This document shows positions 42,551 to 52,140 of a stretch of DNA of 64,000 nt, piece after piece. How positions within the stretch are numbered: position 1 is the first letter of the stretch; each line of letters starts with the position of its first letter. This DNA comes from Paenibacillus foliorum (GTDB lineage Bacteria > Bacillota > Bacilli > Paenibacillales > NBRC-103111): contig NZ_WHOD01000013.1 of NCBI RefSeq assembly GCF_013141765.1, positions 310,001 to 374,000 on the forward strand, in the 5' to 3' direction. A program made the translations under genes and the position numbers. The notes beneath the pieces were generated by a model, which had not been told where the DNA came from, ran no database searches, and worked only from the letters and a program-made list of their open reading frames with translations.

Positions 42551-43562
42551 CGAACATTCTAGTGTAAACCCTAATGAGCCTGAGATTCTTGGGCTCTCTT
42601 TTCTAGTTGCGGTTGACCGAACGGAACCTAAGGAGGTATGAGAGGGCGGGAGTTAAATACTCCCTCCTACTCGATTTTTATTAAACAGATTGGATTGGAA
42701 TTTATTGGAATATCAAAATTGGGAAATATCGAAATATATTTAAAAGTTGTTATACGAATAAGGTGCAAAGATACGAGTCCGAATAAGTGGATAAGAACGC
42801 TTGTACGTGAAGGGAAATAAAGGTAAAATATAAATACAATTGAATCTTTGGTGGGCATGGTTTCTCCTCAAAATGAGGCGAAGTCATAGGAGCGAGGGAA
42901 GTTTGGATTGTTTACTAGTGATCTTTTAATATACATTAACTAAAACAATAAAAGAGAGTAAAAACCCACCCGAAGATTATGAGCCGAAGGTGGGTTTTCG
43001 TTTTCTTAAAGCTTAAATTTTAGGGTGGAAATGAGGTTCAGAACCGAAATCAGCGCTTGACGAAATCATTCGATTTCGGCTCCATACCCAACTCAGCGTT
43101 TGACAAGACCTTACGAACGGCAATGACAGCACACAAGACATTATTCGAGAAGCTGTTGCCTACCCTCAAATCCTGCATTTATACAGCCTTTTAGCCGCTA
43201 TATCGGCAGTCTTGGTGAATTCATGCAAATGTACGGTTTTTTTCCATTCTTAGCTGAAACCGGACCGCTTTTCATTAAATTACTGTACTTTCGCAGTTCT
43301 TCCCCCTTACAAGCAAATTTCAGTAAATAATAACTGCATGTTTGCAGGATTGTGCAGGCAGAGATCATCGGAAGAAGGAAGGTCAAATCCTGATTTTGAG
43401 ATTGAACCGGATATGATTGAAAAAAACTAATTTTGTATCAGCAATTTCAGAATGAGTGATAGAAGCAGCAGTCAGGGAACATCTCCAGGATTAGATGGAT
43501 GTAATAACACGGATATACCACATGACAAGAGGCAACTATCATCAATTATAAGGGGGGATATC
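42551..43562. other. One-kilobase region without a convincing gene
   Basis: Contains a terminator at 42961-43000 (AAAACCCACC paired with GGTGGGTTTT, then TTCGTTTT) whose gene is unclear. A 60-codon frame from 42638 has AAGGAGG only one base before its ATG and an unconvincing sequence. Around 43050-43110 TCAGCG(C/T)TTGAC occurs twice and CGAAATCATTCGATTTCG forms a small hairpin. The stretch looks like decayed or non-coding DNA. Confidence 0.5.
42961..43000 (+). terminator. Terminator in the 42.6-43.5 kb region
   Basis: AAAACCCACC (42961-42970) and GGTGGGTTTT (42989-42998) with a following T-rich run. No intact gene directly precedes it; the nearest upstream gene is the DUF3892 gene 410 bases away. 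Confidence 0.75.
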
Positions 43563-44095
43563 ATGGAGTATGTAAGAGATTATGCGATGTATACAGCTAT
43601 TTTCGGCATATTTAGTTTTAGTTGGTTTGGTTGGGCTCAGGAGAATCCTAGAAAAAGCTGGCGTAAGTATATTGGGATTGCATCTGCAACTGCATATTAA
43701 TAGGTATAGTCGGTATTTATTTAAGTATTACACATTGGCATGATCGCACAGCACTGTCGGATTCGGATGTATTCAAAAATTATATCATTTTCGTAATTAT
43801 TGAGTTTTTATTAGCAGCAATAGGTGCTTTCATCTTGATAAAATTTAAACGTACTGATTATGTTGCTCCATGGATTGCTTTTATTGTAGGCGTTCATTTT
43901 TTCTGGTTAAAAAGTGTTTTTAATGATTCGAGTTTATATATTTTAGGCATACTCCTCGTTGGAGTTGCATTAATTTCATTTTTTATATCCAAAAAATTAA
44001 ACGTTGCTAATAGTGCTATCACAGGTATTGGCGCTGGCACAGTGCTGTTCTGTTTTGCCATATTAGGATGGACTCGGTTCTTAATAAGCTCTTAG
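43563..44095 (+). pseudogene. Four-span hypothetical membrane protein, one-base frameshift
   Basis: From ATG 43563 (after AAGGGGGG) the frame encodes EYVRDYAMYTAIFGIFSFSW and continues to SATAY, stopping at 43700. The next frame continues without gap in sense as LIGIVGIYLSITHWHDR and runs through further hydrophobic helices to 44095. Restoring one T near 43695 would give ATALLIGIVGIY and a single protein of about 177 residues. Such hypothetical membrane proteins occur in Bacillales. The break is either a real single-base deletion or a sequencing error; a strong terminator still follows. Confidence 0.8.
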
Positions 44096-44135
44096 AAGAG
44101 GCCGGCAATTTGGACCTGATGAAGTTTTCATTAAT

Positions 44136-44185
44136 AAGGGACCCCATTCCAGTCTAGATTGATCTAGACAAGAATGGGGTCCCTT
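44136..44185. terminator. Bidirectional terminator
   Basis: AAGGGACCCCATTC (44136-44149) pairs with GAATGGGGTCCCTT (44172-44185), with an inner TCTAGA stem. It separates two converging broken genes. Confidence 0.9.
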
Positions 44186-44230
44186 CTCTGAGAGAGGCCA
44201 TTCTAAAATAAGCTTCCAATGTTACGCGTA

Positions 44231-45942
44231 CTATTTCATTGCTCGGAAAGAAACCTTGGTTCCGACATCCGGACTGCTGTCTATCTGAAGCCCACAGCCA
44301 TACAGCTGCTTCAGCCTCCGTTCTGTATTAAGCAAGCCGATTCCACGGCTACTCGGTGATTGCTGATCCAGCAAAGTCCACAGCTTCTCTTCTTTTATAC
44401 CCACACCATCATCGGCTATTGTAATTACGATATATTCCTCATGGTCCATGATGAGGATTTGTACCGTTCCACCACGGGAGCGCTTAGTAATGCCATGTCT
44501 GACGGCATTCTCGACAAGAGGCTGGATCGACAGCGGGGGAACGTCAATCTGGATATTCGGGTCGACTTCCCAAATGACATTAAGACGTTCCTCGAAACGC
44601 TCGCTCTCAATGAACAGATAGGAGCGATCAAGATCCAATTCGTGGTTAAGAGGTACCAGCAGCTTCTCGGTATTAGCAAATTGAAAGCTTGTTCTTAAGT
44701 AATTTCCGAACGCTTCCAGCAAGAGACGCATCCTTGTTGTGTCAAACTCACTTAAGGCGGCTATGGAATTTAACGTATTAAATAGAAAATGCGGTTGTAT
44801 CTGCGCCTGCAGCCACGCCGCTTCGATGCGAAGCCGCGCTCTTATAGAGGCTTTGAGCTCAGTTAAAGCTTTCACGCGCGACTTTAATTCAGCGGCTTCC
44901 ACGGGCTTCATGACATAATCATTGGCTCCAGACTGAAAGCCGGCCTGTATATCCTCCGAACGACTGCGTGCAGTCAATAGTAGAATCGGAAGCTCGGAGA
45001 TAGAAAAACGTTCCCGAATGGTCCTCGTAAGTTCATATCCGGACATCTGTGGCATCATCACGTCTGATATGATTAAGTCCAAGACTTGCGTATCCAGAAT
45101 GGATAGCGCCTCCTTGCCGCTTGATGCGGTGACGACATCATAGTTATCGGAAGATAGCAGGCTGCTGAGAATACTTAAATTTATCGCATCATCATCTATT
45201 GCCAATATCCGTGGGCGATCAGTTCTATTTAACACATTCGGAGGCTTAACCGCTGTAAGTTCTGCTGCGGGCAGGTAAGATGAGACGGCTGTCTCTGCAT
45301 AGACAAGCGGTACCGCAATCGTTTCCTCCACTAAGGAAGGTTCCGCCAGCTCCAGAGCAAAGGTAAATACCGATCCTTGACTTGGGATGGAACTGACCTC
45401 AAGCTTGCTGCCATGCAGCTCAACCAAATGCCTTGCTATACTTAAACCGAGCCCATTCCGCCTCCGATAGCCGTAATTCTGGAATCCCCCTGCTCATAGG
45501 GCTGGAAAATGATTTGAAGCGTCTCTTCGTCCATTCCGATGCCGGTATCCTCAACAAAGATGCGCACATGCCCAGTCGCGACTGCTGCCCGGATGGTCAC
45601 TCTTCCTTCATTCGTAAATTTCACAGCATTGTGCAACAGGTTGAATAGAATCTGGATCATTCTATTCTCATCTGCAATCACGTAAGGAAAAGTATCCGGA
45701 ATGTTATTAATCAACTGTAACGGCTTTCCTTGTGTCATAAAACGCAACATATCGATTACCCCCGAGGCTATGCCTTGAAGCCGGAGATTACGCTTATAGA
45801 GAATGATTCCACTCTCACGTAGTCGGTTCATATCTAATAGATCGTTTAGCATGTAGGACATGCGTCGACCCACCATGCGTATTCCGGTTAGGATGAGTAC
45901 GTATAGTCCAAGAATGAGAATAATTTTACGTTTTGTCATCAT
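44231..45942 (-). pseudogene. Degraded hybrid sensor kinase (HATPase-receiver-LytS-type kinase)
   Basis: Two frames encode one protein. The first (45942-45442) has a single TM-like helix (KIILILGLYVLILTGI) joined directly to RMVGRRMSYMLNDLLDMN, the second half of a HisKA domain; the H-box is absent. HATPase motifs follow (ILFNLLHNAVKFTNEG, DTGIGMDEE). At about 45453 the glycine-rich G2 box GGGMG shifts frame; adding one base restores GLGLSIARHLVEL. The second frame has a receiver (Asp in LIISDVMMPQMSG), then a LytS-type kinase domain (QPHFLFNTLNS) and HATPase (VENAVRHGIT, DDGVGIKEE). Intact relatives in Paenibacillus have a 7TM sensor; here sensor and H-box appear deleted. Confidence 0.82.
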
Positions 45943-46099
45943 AATAAATAATTCTATAAATAACGAGATGCTCCTTCAAAATACGGAACTTCCATTAAAT
46001 GTTAGGGAAGGATTTTCATGCTCTTAAGGGTAATATAATTAATCAGGCATTTTTATAAGTTGGAGAAACGCCAATTACTACTAGAAATGAGTGAAGACC

Positions 46100-46660
46100 A
46101 TGGCGGTGAACTATCAAACGACTGCAGAGTGGGATGAAGCATTGTGGCTTAAAGCTGAGCGGGTGTACGAGGAGGCGTTTCCTGAACACGGGAGGAAAAA
46201 TCGATCGATCATCCAACGCATGTTCAAAAGAGAACTCTGTACGCTGCATACTTGGAGTGAGTGTACAGAAGTGGTTGCTATGGCCCTCACAGCGATCAAT
46301 AGAAATGCAAAGGTACTTATCATCGACTATATTGCAGTTCGTCAAGACCAGCGCGGCAAGGGCTTAGGCCGAAAATGTATAGAAGACATTCGAGCTTGGG
46401 CAAAAAGCACCGCAGATTGCCGAGGTATCGTGATAGAGGTTGAAGCTGAACCGACTAAGGAAAATGCGGAACGTATCCAGTTTTGGGAAAAAGTCGGATT
46501 TCATTTGACGGAATATGTGCATCCCTATATTTGGGTTCCTGAGACCTATCGAGCCATGTACTTGGGCTTTGATGCTGATGCTGCGCTACAGGATGACGGT
46601 AAAATTCTGTTCAATTACATTACCGAATACCATGAAAAGGCGTATCGTGGGAAAAAGTAG
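46100..46660 (+). CDS. GNAT-family N-acetyltransferase
   Basis: A 186-residue GNAT protein: [20 protein letters not shown], then the acetyl-CoA loop [17 protein letters not shown] (R/Q-x-x-G-x-G/A), and a C-terminal [18 protein letters not shown]. The acceptor substrate is unknown. ATG 46100 has GAGTGAAG just upstream; GTG 46091 has none. Shortly after the stop is a small ATCAGA repeat run (46669-46690). Confidence 0.85.
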   Translation: MAVNYQTTAEWDEALWLKAERVYEEAFPEHGRKNRSIIQRMFKRELCTLHTWSECTEVVAMALTAINRNAKVLIIDYIAVRQDQRGKGLGRKCIEDIRAWAKSTADCRGIVIEVEAEPTKENAERIQFWEKVGFHLTEYVHPYIWVPETYRAMYLGFDADAALQDDGKILFNYITEYHEKAYRGKK

Positions 46661-46668
46661 CAGGCTTA

Positions 46669-46690
46669 ATCAGAATCAGAATCAGAATCA
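46669..46690. repeat. ATCAGA hexamer tandem repeat
   Basis: About three and a half copies of ATCAGA directly after the GNAT stop codon. No function suggested. Confidence 0.8.
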
Positions 46691-46810
46691 ACGTCATCAT
46701 CTAAAGCTAAAGCCATTCAGTTAAGGCTTCGCCAATGTAAAACAGCCAAAAGCACGATATTCATGCTCCTGGCTGCCGCGATAAGGTTGATAGGATTTAG
46801 GAAGGTTGAA

Positions 46811-47221
46811 TCAAGATTGACCTGTTTTAGGCTCGGTGGTGATCATCCACAATACGCCGAATTTATCTTCGATTTGCCCGAACAGCGCACCCCAGAATGC
46901 CTCTCCCAACGGATGCTTCACGTTGCCGCCTTCCGCAAGCTTGCCGAAGGCTTCATAGGCTTCTTCTTCTGTTGAGAATTCCAGACACAAATGGATAGCA
47001 TTGCCGTGTTGAATAGGCTCGAATACGGAATCACACATCAGGATGTTAACCCCCGCAGCCATCAGACTCAAGTGCAAGATTCTGTCCTTGTTCGTTTCAT
47101 TTGCATCCGGAAGTTGTCCAAACGTCATAATGGATTGGATCTCTCCGCCAAGAGCATTCGTGTAGAACTCAGCTTGAGATCTTGCGTCCTCGGAAAAAAT
47201 ATAAGGCGTGTGTTTTGCCAT
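46811..47221 (-). CDS. VOC-superfamily PhnB-like protein
   Basis: A 136-residue glyoxalase/bleomycin-resistance fold protein of the PhnB type: TPYIFSEDARSQAEFYTNAL, GNAIHLCLEFSTEEEAYEAF, and the C-terminal FWGALFGQIEDKFGVLWMI. PhnB-like proteins are usually metal-free or bind an unknown ligand. It is monocistronic on the minus strand; AAGGATG lies before the ATG. Confidence 0.88.
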   Translation of the reverse strand: MAKHTPYIFSEDARSQAEFYTNALGGEIQSIMTFGQLPDANETNKDRILHLSLMAAGVNILMCDSVFEPIQHGNAIHLCLEFSTEEEAYEAFGKLAEGGNVKHPLGEAFWGALFGQIEDKFGVLWMITTEPKTGQS

Positions 47222-47361
47222 AATTAGAACATCCTTTCATCCTTTGATTTCATCCTTATTATACCCTATGCCTAATGTTAGAATTTCTTATGGATTGCTA
47301 TAAAGCATTTCTTAATGTTTCATATTGGAAGATAGAATACTAATTTGAGGTGAGTGTACAG

Positions 47362-47871
47362 ATGATTAGTCATGTGATAAATGAAGAAATCAAATCTATT
47401 GGAGAACCACTAGACGAGCTTGCGGCTCTTCTAATACAAGTAGTTGAAAATGGTGCATCGATTGGCTTCTTGCCTCCTTTAACGCTATCAGAGGCTAAAC
47501 AATATTGGGAACATGTATTGAATCCTGATGTTATTCTATTTGTCGCAAAAATAAATAACCAGATAGTCGGAAGTGTCCAGCTGCATTTAAGTACGAAGCA
47601 GAATGGCGGTCATAGAGCTGAGATTGCCAAATTAATGACACACCCGAATTATCGTCGTAAAGGTATCGGCCGTTCACTTATGGAAATGGCTGAAGAAAGA
47701 GCGAAGCAGGAAGGCAGAACGTTATTAGTTCTTGATACCAGAGAAGGAGACCCTTCTAATGATCTTTATATTTCCATAGGTTATATTCCAGCTGGACGTA
47801 TTCCAAATTATGCGAAATCTGCTAGCGGCGAGCTACATGCAACTATTTATTACTATAAAAATATTCAATAG
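47362..47871 (+). CDS. GNAT-family N-acetyltransferase
   Basis: A 169-residue GNAT protein resembling PhnO/tabtoxin-resistance-type acetyltransferases: LFVAKINNQIVGSVQLHL, then IAKLMTHPNYRRKGIGRSLM with the R-R-K-G-I-G acetyl-CoA loop, and TLLVLDTREGDPSNDLYISI. Start 47362 has GAGGTGAG upstream; the GTG at 47350 overlaps that site. The substrate is unknown. Confidence 0.88.
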   Translation: MISHVINEEIKSIGEPLDELAALLIQVVENGASIGFLPPLTLSEAKQYWEHVLNPDVILFVAKINNQIVGSVQLHLSTKQNGGHRAEIAKLMTHPNYRRKGIGRSLMEMAEERAKQEGRTLLVLDTREGDPSNDLYISIGYIPAGRIPNYAKSASGELHATIYYYKNIQ

Positions 47872-47926
47872 AATCTTAGTTTAGAGCAAGCATAGGATGG
47901 AACAATGGTGTAATGAGGTGGTTTAA

Positions 47927-48832
47927 ATGCTTTTTACACGAATCAAGCCAATGGCTCTAAGCGTAGGTAAGGAGCCATTCGATGATGATCATTTCATCTA
48001 TGAGCCCAAATGGGATGGATGGCGTATTCTTTTGCATAAGCAGGGTGAACGCGTTGAAGCTTATACGTACAATGGGAAGATTGTAACAGAGAAGTTTCCT
48101 GAGTTGAAGGAAGCTTCAAATGCAATCAAAGCGCACACAGCTATTTTGGATAGTGAGGGAATTGTATTGCGGAGTGGCAGGCCTGTTTTTGATGATTTTA
48201 CCTATCGGGGGCGGCTGAGTAATTCCATGCGGATTAAGCAGGCTGTTCATACACATCCTGTATCGTTTGTTGTTTTTGATGTTTTGTATACGGATAGGGA
48301 GCACATGAAAGAACCATTAATGGAGAGGAAGCAGCGGTTAAGTGAAATGGTTGTTAACTCACCTTCAATAATGCCTACGATGTATTTAGCGGGTCAGGGC
48401 AAGGCTTTGTTTGAATTGACTAAAGAACATAACATGGAAGGGATTGTAGCAAAGAGGATAGATTCCAGGTATTTACCGGATACAAGAAGTAGTGATTGGC
48501 TGAAGATCAATCATGTCAAAACTGTGGATGTGCTTATTCTGGGCTATAGAACAAATCCATTTGGACTTGTTATTGGTTTGAATTTTAGAACAGTGAGGAA
48601 CAAGCCGGTTGGTGTTGTGGAAGATGGGTTTGAGCAGCAGGATAAACAACAGTTCTTAGAGCTTGCACAACAGCTTCATTCGTCTCAGGATCAGAAGACA
48701 CAATGGATTCAACCAGGTTTATGCTGCCGAATAGAGTATCTCGAGCGAACGGACATGCATCAGTTGAAAGCTACGGTGTTTAAGGGATTATTGTTTGATA
48801 AAAGGCCAGAGGATTGCATATGGATATCATAG
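47927..48832 (+). CDS. Stand-alone ATP-dependent DNA ligase (LigD-ligase-like)
   Basis: A 301-residue ligase with adenylation domain: active Lys in YEPKWDGWRIL (K-x-D-G), FVVFDVLYTDRE (motif III region), EGIVAKRIDSRYLPDTRSSD and WLKINHVK (motifs IV-V), then an OB-fold. It lacks the polymerase and phosphoesterase domains of full LigD. In Bacillales such ligases may act with Ku in end joining, often in spores; no ku gene is in this window. AATGAGGTGG precedes the ATG. A terminator follows. Confidence 0.88.
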   Translation: MLFTRIKPMALSVGKEPFDDDHFIYEPKWDGWRILLHKQGERVEAYTYNGKIVTEKFPELKEASNAIKAHTAILDSEGIVLRSGRPVFDDFTYRGRLSNSMRIKQAVHTHPVSFVVFDVLYTDREHMKEPLMERKQRLSEMVVNSPSIMPTMYLAGQGKALFELTKEHNMEGIVAKRIDSRYLPDTRSSDWLKINHVKTVDVLILGYRTNPFGLVIGLNFRTVRNKPVGVVEDGFEQQDKQQFLELAQQLHSSQDQKTQWIQPGLCCRIEYLERTDMHQLKATVFKGLLFDKRPEDCIWIS

Positions 48833-48860
48833 TTGTTTTGTACAAGGGATGTTGAGAAGT

Positions 48861-48918
48861 GGGGGAGACCGTAGATGCCGTAGAGACCGTAGGTTGCAGG
48901 CAGACAGTCTCCCCTTTT
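48861..48918. terminator. Terminator between the ligase and kinase genes
   Basis: GGGGGAGAC (48861-48869) pairs with GTCTCCCC (48907-48914), then TTTT. The long loop contains three near-identical CCGTAGA units (GACCGTAGA, TGCCGTAGA, GACCGTAGG). Confidence 0.7.
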
Positions 48919-48940
48919 AATTCTGATGAGAAATAAAGAT

Positions 48941-50413
48941 TTAAGCTAGCTTTAACTTAATGTAAAATACTAACTCGCCATCTTGCTGCTCGACCCCTAT
49001 GGAGCCTTCGTGCGCCTCAACAATGCTTTTGGCAATGGCGAGCCCTAGACCAGAACCGCCAGTCTGTGAGGAGCGGGAAGCATCCACTCGGAAAAACCGG
49101 TCGAACAACTCTTCAAGCTCCTGCTCGGTCAGCTCTTCAGCCATGTTGCCGATTCGGACGATACCATATCGTTGCTCCTTGACCATACTAATCGAGATGA
49201 CGCCTGGCTTTGGACTGTATTTTAATGCATTGCCCAGCAGGTTCTCGAAAACTCGGATCATCTGATCGACATCAATGTTTACGAATATTTTCTCCTTTGG
49301 GATATTACGTGACAGAATAATTTGCTGTTCTTCAGCTGGTGTTACGAACTCCTCCAGAAGCTGCTCAAGTAAATCATTGAGGGCAATGCCTGTTTTATTC
49401 AATGGAACATCCTGATGAGTCAGTTTCGTATAAATAAATAAGTCATCGATTAGTGAATTAAGCTTTTCTGATTTATTGTAGGCGATGTTAAGGTATGTTT
49501 GAGCTTGCTGTTCGTTTTCGTAATTCTTATCATTAAGCAGACGCAGGTAGCCAATGATCAGCGTTAACGGTGTACGAAGATCATGCGAAACGTTGGTAAC
49601 CAGCTCATTTTTTAGACGTTCGGCTCTCCGCTCTTCTTCGATTTTCATCTGCAGCTGTTCCGCCATCAAATTCATATTTTTAGCTAGGGAGCCTAGCTCA
49701 TCATCACTGCGTTCCGCGACCCTGGAATTCAGATTTCCGGTTGAAATGGTAATTAGCCCTCCAGCCAATTCTTCAATATAGCGCATTTTCTGCTGGGTCA
49801 AAAAGTAGAAAAGGACAATAAAAAAGATAATGGAGCTGACCGTTGTAAAAGGACTTTGTCCTCGTGTGTAGTTAATGTTCGGTTCCGGAATGCCGCTGAC
49901 GATCAAATAAGAGGGCTGCCCCTTATAAGTAACAGGATACAGGCTCGATGTCTCTTGCCGTAATTTCTTCTCCCGTTGGGTGTCAATCGAATTGCGAATC
50001 GATTTATGAATGTCTACGCTGGTTTCAGTTGAATTGGAGCTTTGGAATAAAACCTTGCCTGTGAGATCGGTGACCTTAATTTTGTATCGATTCATGGAGC
50101 TTTCACGTTTGACTTGCTCAGTAAAGTTGTGATCCCGCTCCTTTTCCCCATTCATTTGTGATTCAGGCGTCTCTGCTTCATCATGACTACGATATTCATG
50201 GCTCAGTACCTCACCCAGACTCTTCGCTGTATTATCGATACGCTGTACACCAGATTCGTAATCAATGACAGGTTCTTTCTGGATTCCGCCAAATACAGCG
50301 GAGCTTAGGGAGTAGAAAATGAGCGATGCAGCCAGGCAAAAGGCAAAAGCGACCATTAGCTGCAGGCGCAGGCTTTTTGCAACCTGCTTTTTGAGTATGT
50401 GGTATAAGTCCAT
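48941..50413 (-). CDS. Membrane sensor histidine kinase, HAMP type
   Basis: A kinase of about 490 residues if started at ATG 50413; a TTG at 50524 or 50512 would overlap the regulator gene and add about 37 residues. Features: TM1 (LRLQLMVAFAFCLAASLIFY), an extracytoplasmic domain of about 170 residues, TM2 (FTTVSSIIFFIVLFYFL), HAMP, phospho-His in TNVSHDLRTPLTLIIGYL, HATPase N-box FENLLGNALKYSP, and G2 GGSGLGLAIAKSIV. All catalytic motifs are present. It pairs with the upstream OmpR-type regulator and resembles VanS/YkoH-like kinases. The stimulus is unknown. Confidence 0.87.
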   Translation of the reverse strand: MDLYHILKKQVAKSLRLQLMVAFAFCLAASLIFYSLSSAVFGGIQKEPVIDYESGVQRIDNTAKSLGEVLSHEYRSHDEAETPESQMNGEKERDHNFTEQVKRESSMNRYKIKVTDLTGKVLFQSSNSTETSVDIHKSIRNSIDTQREKKLRQETSSLYPVTYKGQPSYLIVSGIPEPNINYTRGQSPFTTVSSIIFFIVLFYFLTQQKMRYIEELAGGLITISTGNLNSRVAERSDDELGSLAKNMNLMAEQLQMKIEEERRAERLKNELVTNVSHDLRTPLTLIIGYLRLLNDKNYENEQQAQTYLNIAYNKSEKLNSLIDDLFIYTKLTHQDVPLNKTGIALNDLLEQLLEEFVTPAEEQQIILSRNIPKEKIFVNIDVDQMIRVFENLLGNALKYSPKPGVISISMVKEQRYGIVRIGNMAEELTEQELEELFDRFFRVDASRSSQTGGSGLGLAIAKSIVEAHEGSIGVEQQDGELVFYIKLKLA

Positions 50414-50504
50414 GGCTAGTAGGATCAAGGCACGCAATAAGTTAAACGGAAACCAGGTGAAAGGGAATCGATTTAAACGGGATGTTGGATGTAAGTACGG
50501 ATGT

Positions 50505-51200
50505 TTACTCAACTTTGTAGCCAACCCCCCAGATTGTTTTGATGTATTTAGGCTTCCGGGGATTGGCTTCTATTTTCTCGCGTATTTTACGGATATGGAC
50601 CATGACGGTATTGTTGGAATCGAAGTAAGCTTCCTGCCAGACCGTTTCGTAAATCTTCTCAATGCTCCACACGACACCGCGATGGCGAGCTAAAAGCTCC
50701 AGTATGGCAAATTCGCGCGGCGTTAGCTTAATAATGCGGCTGTCCAGCTTCACTTCGTGGGTCTGGGTATTGATGAGCAGCTCGTCCACCTCGATTTCAT
50801 GCTCTTTGCTGGCTTGTGTGATGTTGAGGCGGGTGTATCGGCGCAGCTGCGACTTAATGCGGGCAATCAACTCTAACGGATTGAATGGTTTGGCCAGATA
50901 GTCATCGGCACCGCTGCTTAAACCCATGATTTTATCCATATCCTGACCTTTGGCTGAGAGCATGATAATAGGCATATTTTTGTGCTCACGGATTTTGAGG
51001 CAGGCTTCAATCCCATCCATTCGCGGCATCATAATATCCAGCACGATCAAATCGACCTCCTCTTTTTGTAAAATGTTCAAAGCGGCTTCCCCATCAAATG
51101 CGCGCAGAAGCAGATAGCCTTCATTTTTTAAATAAATTTCCAACAGATCGATAATTTCCTTCTCATCGTCGACAAGAAGTATGGTTTTTTGAGCTGCGAT
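50505..51200 (-). CDS. OmpR-family response regulator with ATC in place of a start codon
   Basis: A full regulator reads from ATC at 51200: IAAQKTILLVDDEKEIIDLL, phospho-Asp in LIVLDIMMPRM, Lys in YLAKPFNPLE, winged helix with KLTPREFAILELL and TIWGVGYKVE, 231 residues. GAGGAGG ends 8 bases before this ATC, the normal distance. No in-frame ATG, GTG or TTG lies between the upstream TGA and this point; the first such codon (TTG 51143) would delete the acidic pair DD essential for phosphorylation. So either ATC is used as a rare start, or ATG has mutated to ATC, or there is a sequencing error. The kinase gene follows. Confidence 0.75.
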   Translation of the reverse strand: MAAQKTILLVDDEKEIIDLLEIYLKNEGYLLLRAFDGEAALNILQKEEVDLIVLDIMMPRMDGIEACLKIREHKNMPIIMLSAKGQDMDKIMGLSSGADDYLAKPFNPLELIARIKSQLRRYTRLNITQASKEHEIEVDELLINTQTHEVKLDSRIIKLTPREFAILELLARHRGVVWSIEKIYETVWQEAYFDSNNTVMVHIRKIREKIEANPRKPKYIKTIWGVGYKVE

Positions 51201-51403
51201 ACGGGTTTCCTCCTCAATGCTTCATATGTATAGCTTTAATATAGACGCAAGTTCTTAAACAATTCTCAGGGTATACCTTAATAATTTCTTAAGTGCATAA
51301 AAAAAGATGGAGATGAAGGTACAAACAGTAGCAATACTGATATTATGAATTTGGAATAAAAACCATTTTCAAAGGTAAACCTGTTCAATGAGGTGAGTCA
51401 ATC

Positions 51404-52114
51404 ATGCAAGAAAGTATGGATATTTTTTGGAGAACGATTTTAGCATTTGTAGCTTTATTGTTAATAGCAAGAGTTTTAGGAAAACAGACGGTCTCCAATA
51501 TGACCTTCCATGATTTTGCGACGGGTATTACCCTTGGAGCAATTGCTGCTAATCTGGCGTTCAATGAGAAGATGCAAGCTTGGTATTTCATTCTGTCTCT
51601 GGCTGTGTTTACCCTTATTTCCTTCATCTTGTCTAAAGTAGCGCTTAAATTTCCGCACACAAGAAAATGGGTATCTGGGGGGCCCACAGTAATCATTGAG
51701 AAAGGAAAAATACTAGAGGATAACATGAGAAAATTACATTACACGTTGGATTCCCTCAATCAATCTTTGAGAGAGAAGGATGTATTTAATCTCGAAGAGG
51801 TTGACTATGCGATCTTAGAGACTAATGGGAAGCTATCGGTAAAGAAGAAGGATAAATATTTGGCTTTAATTAGAAAAGACATAAATCTAGTTAACTCAGG
51901 AGCTACAAGCTTTCCGATTGAAGTCATTATGGATGGTAAAATTATTAAGCCAAACTTAGCGGAAAATAATCTTTCTGAGCAATGGTTGATGTCACAAATC
52001 GAACAGAAAGGCAAGAAGCTTTCTGATATTTTCTATGCGGTAAAAACGACCAACGGAAATCTTGTACTGGATTATTATATAGATAATTTACAGCATCCTG
52101 TAGATAAAGAATAG
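51404..52114 (+). CDS. YetF/DUF421 membrane protein
   Basis: A 236-residue protein: three N-terminal TM helices (FWRTILAFVALLLIARVLGK, GITLGAIAANLAF, AWYFILSLAVFTLISFILSK), then the DUF421 cytoplasmic domain (GGPTVIIEKGKILEDNMRKL, FNLEEVDYAILETNGKLSV, FPIEVIMDGKI). YetF/YrbG-type proteins are common in spore formers and some sit in spore membranes; their function is unknown. GAGGTGAG precedes the ATG. Transcribed away from the two-component system. Confidence 0.88.
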   Translation: MQESMDIFWRTILAFVALLLIARVLGKQTVSNMTFHDFATGITLGAIAANLAFNEKMQAWYFILSLAVFTLISFILSKVALKFPHTRKWVSGGPTVIIEKGKILEDNMRKLHYTLDSLNQSLREKDVFNLEEVDYAILETNGKLSVKKKDKYLALIRKDINLVNSGATSFPIEVIMDGKIIKPNLAENNLSEQWLMSQIEQKGKKLSDIFYAVKTTNGNLVLDYYIDNLQHPVDKE

Positions 52115-52118
52115 GAGA

Positions 52119-52140
52119 ATTGATAAAAAATTTTATCAAT
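52119..52140. promoter_or_regulatory. 22-bp A/T palindrome upstream of the peptide-use operon
   Basis: ATTGATAAAA-AA-TTTTATCAAT, perfect 10-bp arms, just after the yetF-like stop; a further ACTGATAAAA half-site follows at 52142-52151. It could be an operator for the downstream peptidase operon or a weak terminator of the upstream gene (no T-run). Confidence 0.45.

Noticed and set aside
42638..42820. 60-codon frame with AAGGAGG just before the ATG
   Set aside because: Only one base between the site and the start, sequence unlike any protein family, and it is followed by no clear context.
43452..43562. Upstream extension of the broken membrane protein (start at 43452)
   Set aside because: The strong AAGGGGGG site points to ATG 43563, which begins the sequence recognisable as the family start.
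45433..45648. Plus-strand frame opposite the degraded hybrid kinase
   Set aside because: Antisense to conserved ATPase motifs; no independent support.
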